A stretch of 9,697 nt of DNA from Firmicutes bacterium UBA5559 (GTDB lineage: Bacteria > Bacillota > Clostridia > Peptostreptococcales > Anaerovoracaceae). Position numbers and translations under genes: made by a program. The notes beneath the pieces are model-generated. The model saw nothing but the letters and a program-made list of their open reading frames with translations, did no database searches and was not told the origin of the DNA. Where the stretch lies: assembly GCA_002425705.1 (NCBI GenBank), contig DIMT01000037.1:115354-125050 (forward strand). The letters are read 5' to 3'. Of this stretch, positions 6,228-9,697 are shown piece after piece. Numbering within the stretch: position 1 is the first letter of the stretch; every line of letters starts with the position of its first letter.

Positions 6228-8908
6228 TCATCATTGACGGAAACAGCTTGATCAACCGGGCCTATTATGCTATGCAGCGTCCTATGATCACCCGGGAAGG
6301 AATCTATACTCAGGGCGTATATGGTTTTTTGAACATGCTGAATAAAATCCATCAGGATTATCCTTCCGGATATATAGCCGTAGCCTTTGACCGAAAAGCT
6401 CCGACTTTCCGGCATGAAGAATATGCGGAGTATAAGGCAGGGCGAAAGAAAATGCCTCCGGAACTGGCCATGCAGCTGCCGGTCCTCAAGGAAGTATTAC
6501 AGGCCATGAATATCAAAATGCTGGAGTTAGACGGTTTTGAGGCTGACGATATCATAGGAACAGTGGCCAGAGAGGCAGAAGAAAAGGGTCTTCTGCCGTT
6601 AATCATTTCCGGGGATAAAGACGAACTCCAGCTGGCATCGGAAAAAACAAAAGTACTGATCACCAAAAAAGGCATCTCGGAATTTGAGATTTATGACCGT
6701 CAGGCCATGATCGACAAGTACGGATTTCCCCCGGAGCATTTTGTGGATTACAAAGGCCTGATGGGGGATTCCTCTGACAACATTCCTGGCTTGCCGGGAG
6801 TAGGTGAAAAGACGGCAGGAAAATTGATTCAGGAATACGGTACTGTTGAAAATCTGATTGCTCGCTCTTCAGAAATCAAACAGGATCGAATCCGGAATAT
6901 CATTGAGGAAAATGCCCATCTGGCCCTTATGAGCAAGCGGCTTGCAACGATACATCTCAATACTCCCATCGAAGTTGATTTTGATGAGTTTCGAAATGAG
7001 GAACCCGATTTTAATCAATTAATTAATATTTATAGTAAGTTAGAATTTAACAGTTTCCTCAAAAAAATGAAATCAGCATCCCATGGGGTGATGAATCCGC
7101 CGGAAATCCTGAAGGATTCTATCGGGAAGCGGGTAAAAACTCTGAAATCATCCCAGGAGGTAGGTGAGGCAATCCAAAAGACCGGCGTTGTTCTGAAGGT
7201 TTTCACCGACAACAATCACGTGGGACCAACCCGAATCGACGGCATAGTTTTTGCTTCCGGTGGCCATTGTTTCTTTATAGACGGAAATTCACCGGATAGA
7301 ATCCGGACCTTCGGGGAGGAAATCATAAAAAGAAGAATACCTCTTTCCGGGCACAACCTGGTTCGGGACTATTTTGCCCTGTTCCGTTTATTGGGAGATT
7401 CAGGGATTTTTCTTCCGGAAGGGGCGAATTCCTATTTTACTACGGCTTTTGATACGGCGGTGGTCCAATATGTCCTGGATCCTTCTAAAAGCAATTATGA
7501 TTTAAAAGTACTGATGGCCGAATACTATCATGAAGAGTTTCAGAGTGAAGAAGATTTTCTGAAAGAAGCCGGTCAAATGAACCTCTTTGGCGAGGATAAC
7601 CAAAAGATTATGGAGTATGGCTGGGCCTGGTGCCGGGCAGTCGATAACCTGAAAATCCTGTTTGAAGAAAGGTTAAAGGATCAGGAGGGTGAAAAGCTGG
7701 CCTTTGACCTGGAGCTTCCCTTGATTGAGGTAATGGCTGCCATGGAAAACCATGGATTCACCACCGATCGAGAGGAACTGCGGATAATCGGAGAGGAAAT
7801 AGAAGGAAGACTGAAAGCATTGTCGGGGCGGATCATCGGATTGGCCGGGGAAGAGTTTAATCTTAATTCTCCGGCGCAGCTGGGCCCCATTCTTTTCGAA
7901 AAATTAGGCCTGCCAGCAGGTAAAAAAACAAAAACCGGCTATTCCACCAGCGCAGAAGTGCTGGAACGGCTAACGGAAGAACACGAAATCATACCCGCCA
8001 TCCTGGAGTATCGGACTCTATCTAAATTAAAAAGCACCTACATTGAGGGGCTGATGCCCTTGATCGGCGAAGACGGAAAGATTCACCCCCATTTCCAGCA
8101 GACGGTTGCAGCTACTGGTCGTATCAGCTGTACCGAACCGAATCTTCAGAACATTCCCATCAAGCAGGACTATGGAAGAAAATTGAGAAAAGCCTTCCGG
8201 AGTTCCGACGATAATCATACGCTGGTCAGCGCGGACTATTCCCAGATTGAACTACGACTGTTGGCCCATCTTTCTGAAGATCCCCTTTTATTGGAGGCTT
8301 TCCGCCGTGAGGACGACATTCATACCATTACAGCCTCCCGGGTTTTTGGTGTACCGGAAGAAGAAGTTACTCCTTTGCAGAGAAGCAACGCTAAGGCCGT
8401 CAACTTTGGAGTTATCTACGGGATGAGCGGATTCGGCCTTTCTACAGAATTGAATATTCCAAGAAAAGAAGCCGAAAAATACATTCATGAATATTTTGAA
8501 AAATATACCAAGGTGCGGGAATATATGGACCGGGCTGTAGCGGAGGCCAAAGAAAAAGGATATGTGACCACCGTCATGAACCGAAGGAGAAATATTCCTG
8601 AAATCAAGGGCACCAGCTTTGTGGTCAGGCAATTGGGAGAAAGATTGGCGATGAACAGCCCTTTGCAAGGAAGTGCTGCAGACATCATCAAACTTGCCAT
8701 GCTCCGGGTTTACAGAAAGATTATTGGTGACCGGATGAAATCCAGACTGATTCTTCAGGTACACGACGAATTGATTATTGAAGCTCATCAGGAGGAATTG
8801 GAACAGATTAAATTTCTTATTGAAGATGCAATGGTCCATGCCATGTCGCTGAAAGTTCCCCTTGCCGTGGAAGTCAAATGGGCCCAGGACTGGTATTCCC
8901 TTAAGTAA
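6212..8908 (+). CDS. polA: DNA polymerase I, with 5' nuclease domain and a degenerate proofreading domain
   Basis: DNA polymerase I fills gaps in repair and removes RNA primers from Okazaki fragments. At 898 residues it is full length, with three domains. The 5' nuclease domain (1-290) keeps its metal-binding acids: Asp9, Asp60, Glu110, Asp112, Asp113, Asp135, Asp137, Asp186 and Asp189. The 3'-5' exonuclease-like domain (about 315-500) looks inactive. The Asp-x-Glu of motif Exo I is absent (VLKVFTDNN, 327-335), and the Exo III tyrosine is Cys474, although Asp386 and Asp478 remain. The polymerase domain has motif A DYSQIE (675-680), motif B Arg724/Lys728/Phe732/Tyr736, and motif C VHDE (850-853), with catalytic Asp675 and Asp852. 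A loop in the dead exonuclease domain carries QMNLF (455-459), resembling a sliding-clamp-binding pentapeptide. The gene starts 16 bases inside the anti-sigma gene and is followed 29 bases later by coaE, a common neighbour of polA in Firmicutes. Confidence 0.98.
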   Translation: MQDRIIIIDGNSLINRAYYAMQRPMITREGIYTQGVYGFLNMLNKIHQDYPSGYIAVAFDRKAPTFRHEEYAEYKAGRKKMPPELAMQLPVLKEVLQAMNIKMLELDGFEADDIIGTVAREAEEKGLLPLIISGDKDELQLASEKTKVLITKKGISEFEIYDRQAMIDKYGFPPEHFVDYKGLMGDSSDNIPGLPGVGEKTAGKLIQEYGTVENLIARSSEIKQDRIRNIIEENAHLALMSKRLATIHLNTPIEVDFDEFRNEEPDFNQLINIYSKLEFNSFLKKMKSASHGVMNPPEILKDSIGKRVKTLKSSQEVGEAIQKTGVVLKVFTDNNHVGPTRIDGIVFASGGHCFFIDGNSPDRIRTFGEEIIKRRIPLSGHNLVRDYFALFRLLGDSGIFLPEGANSYFTTAFDTAVVQYVLDPSKSNYDLKVLMAEYYHEEFQSEEDFLKEAGQMNLFGEDNQKIMEYGWAWCRAVDNLKILFEERLKDQEGEKLAFDLELPLIEVMAAMENHGFTTDREELRIIGEEIEGRLKALSGRIIGLAGEEFNLNSPAQLGPILFEKLGLPAGKKTKTGYSTSAEVLERLTEEHEIIPAILEYRTLSKLKSTYIEGLMPLIGEDGKIHPHFQQTVAATGRISCTEPNLQNIPIKQDYGRKLRKAFRSSDDNHTLVSADYSQIELRLLAHLSEDPLLLEAFRREDDIHTITASRVFGVPEEEVTPLQRSNAKAVNFGVIYGMSGFGLSTELNIPRKEAEKYIHEYFEKYTKVREYMDRAVAEAKEKGYVTTVMNRRRNIPEIKGTSFVVRQLGERLAMNSPLQGSAADIIKLAMLRVYRKIIGDRMKSRLILQVHDELIIEAHQEELEQIKFLIEDAMVHAMSLKVPLAVEVKWAQDWYSLK

Positions 8909-8937
8909 CAGCAGACGTAAAAGAATAGGAGTATTGG

Positions 8938-9537
8938 ATGATAGTCGTCGGTTTAACCGGAGGAATCGGCAGTGGTAAATCAACCGTGTCCGATATCCTG
9001 AAAGAACAGGGTATCCCGGTAATAGACGGGGATCTGATAGCCAGGGAAGTGGTGGAACCCCATATGCCGGCGTATGAAGAAATAGTCCGTGCATTTGGAA
9101 CGGAAGTCCTCCGGCAAGACGGCAAACTGAACCGGAAGCGTATCGGTGAAATCGTATTCAGTGATCCGGAAAAACTTTCCCTGCTTAACAGCATCACTCA
9201 TAAGGAAATTCACCGGATAATCCTGGAAAGGCTGGGGGCACTGAAAGAAACTGGTTCTTTTCTGGTCTTTCTTGATGCCGCCCTTCTCTTCGAAACAGGA
9301 TTTGATCAGCTGACCGACTGGGTTTGGGTGGTGGATGCACCGGAGGATATTCGAGTGGAGCGGATACAAAAGAGAGACGGACTTATAGAGGAAGAAATCC
9401 AAAAAAGAATTCGAAGTCAGATGCCCCGAAAGCTGAGAAACGAAAAAGGGGATCTTATTCTGGACAACTCAAAGGGGAGAGAGGAATTGAAGGCCCAGAT
9501 CCTTCAAGGATTAAAGCAATATGAAGCTAAACAGTAA
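8938..9537 (+). CDS. coaE: Dephospho-CoA kinase
   Basis: This is the last enzyme of coenzyme A synthesis, phosphorylating the 3'-hydroxyl of dephospho-CoA with ATP in the cytoplasm. The 199 residues match the usual length of about 200. The P-loop GGIGSGKST (8-16) is perfect. Asp30 and Asp32 (VIDGD) follow in the usual place, the acceptor-side motif is DAALLFE (113-119, with Ala where Pro is usual), the lid region is RDGLIEEEIQKRIRSQMP (146-163), and the C-terminal DNSKGREEL (176-184) is typical. In the usual HP dipeptide the proline is replaced by lysine (His88-Lys89), a mild departure. The start is supported by AGGAG (8927-8931), with a six-base spacer. It lies 29 bases after polA and overlaps the next gene by 17 bases, so all three are probably cotranscribed. 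Confidence 0.96.
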   Translation: MIVVGLTGGIGSGKSTVSDILKEQGIPVIDGDLIAREVVEPHMPAYEEIVRAFGTEVLRQDGKLNRKRIGEIVFSDPEKLSLLNSITHKEIHRIILERLGALKETGSFLVFLDAALLFETGFDQLTDWVWVVDAPEDIRVERIQKRDGLIEEEIQKRIRSQMPRKLRNEKGDLILDNSKGREELKAQILQGLKQYEAKQ

Positions 9538-9697
9538 ACGATATGGTATAATTTTACTTGCATTGGTCTTGATGCTCAGCTTGGGCGGATGTACTCAGGC
9601 AACGGAATTTTTCCAGTATCAGACGGAACCGGAACGGCCGATGGAAGTCGTGGAGAAGGGGATTCTGTCCATGGATCGGATTTCTACTCTAAATCCG
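9521..9697 (+). CDS. Lipoprotein, N-terminal 59 residues only; possibly a peptide-type ABC transporter solute-binding protein
   Basis: This reading frame begins inside the end of coaE (17-base overlap, different frame) and runs off the window. The first 24 residues are a lipoprotein signal peptide: positive charges at Lys2, Lys6 and Arg7, a hydrophobic core IILLALVLMLSL (10-21), and a lipobox LGGC with the lipid-bearing cysteine at residue 24. The mature protein would be fixed to the outer face of the cytoplasmic membrane. After a polar spacer rich in Gln, Glu and Pro, the sequence GILSMDRISTLNP (47-59) resembles the start of family 5 (peptide/nickel) solute-binding proteins, in which a short strand is followed by a TLNP-like string. 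That resemblance rests on only 13 residues. The start is supported by AAGGA (9506-9510), with a rather long 10-base spacer. The signal peptide and location are firm, but the solute-binding role is a guess. Confidence 0.75.
   Translation, partial: MKLNSKRYGIILLALVLMLSLGGCTQATEFFQYQTEPERPMEVVEKGILSMDRISTLNP

Noticed and set aside
7009..7054. Strikingly AT-rich patch inside polA, considered as an internal promoter for a shorter polymerase
   Set aside because: It encodes the link after the 5' nuclease domain (Asn, Ile, Tyr, Lys, Phe codons). No -35/-10 pair with good spacing was found, and no ribosome binding site precedes the nearby ATG codons.
8288..9094. A 268-codon open frame on the - strand opposite the end of polA and the start of coaE
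   Set aside because: It lies wholly opposite the polymerase active-site motifs and the coaE P-loop, crosses the gap between them, shows no recognisable domain, and has the uneven composition of an antisense shadow.
9499..9511. Inverted repeat ATCCTT-C-AAGGAT around the lipoprotein ribosome binding site
   Set aside because: The one-base centre prevents a full hairpin, the arms are only six bases, and the sequence is constrained by coaE coding; probably chance.
9547..9552. TATAAT within the lipoprotein signal peptide as a promoter
   Set aside because: No -35-like sequence lies at a suitable distance and there is no TG extension; it falls in an AT-rich hydrophobic coding stretch.

Overview
The window looks like a piece of chromosome from an anaerobic Gram-positive bacterium of the Clostridia. 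The signs are a ferredoxin-linked 2-oxoacid oxidoreductase, strong AGGAGG-type ribosome binding sites with ATG starts, short or overlapping gene junctions, a DNA polymerase I whose proofreading site has decayed, and an RsiW-like zinc-finger anti-sigma factor. Base composition is fairly even by eye, coding density is high, and no mobile element, CRISPR array, tRNA or rRNA is visible. The genus cannot be told from this sequence.

Left part (2-3925, + strand): the end of a 2-oxoacid:ferredoxin oxidoreductase operon (beta subunit cut by the window edge, then gamma) is followed after 126 bases by an OPT-family peptide transporter. A P1-family, self-cleaving N-terminal-nucleophile peptidase follows 14 bases later, and a hairpin terminator closes the block. 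Read together, this is a plausible amino-acid fermentation block: peptides imported, cut to amino acids, deaminated elsewhere, and the 2-oxoacids oxidised to acyl-CoA with reduction of ferredoxin. The functional link between the two transcription units is an inference.

Middle (3935-4797): a PHP-type phosphoesterase of the histidinol-phosphatase kind lies alone on the - strand and converges on the same terminator. It is divergent from an ECF sigma factor gene. The 68-base gap between them holds two extended -10 elements that face each other and overlap by two bases.

Right part (4798-9697, + strand): ECF sigma factor, membrane-anchored ZAS anti-sigma factor, DNA polymerase I (polA), dephospho-CoA kinase (coaE), and the first 59 codons of a lipoprotein that may be a solute-binding protein. 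Gaps are 35 bases, a 16-base overlap, 29 bases and a 17-base overlap, with no terminator visible between them, so the five genes could be one operon. The physical coupling of polA to an anti-sigma gene is the most unusual arrangement here. Most of the window is otherwise ordinary core or metabolic sequence, and I found no clear new defence or mobile system.
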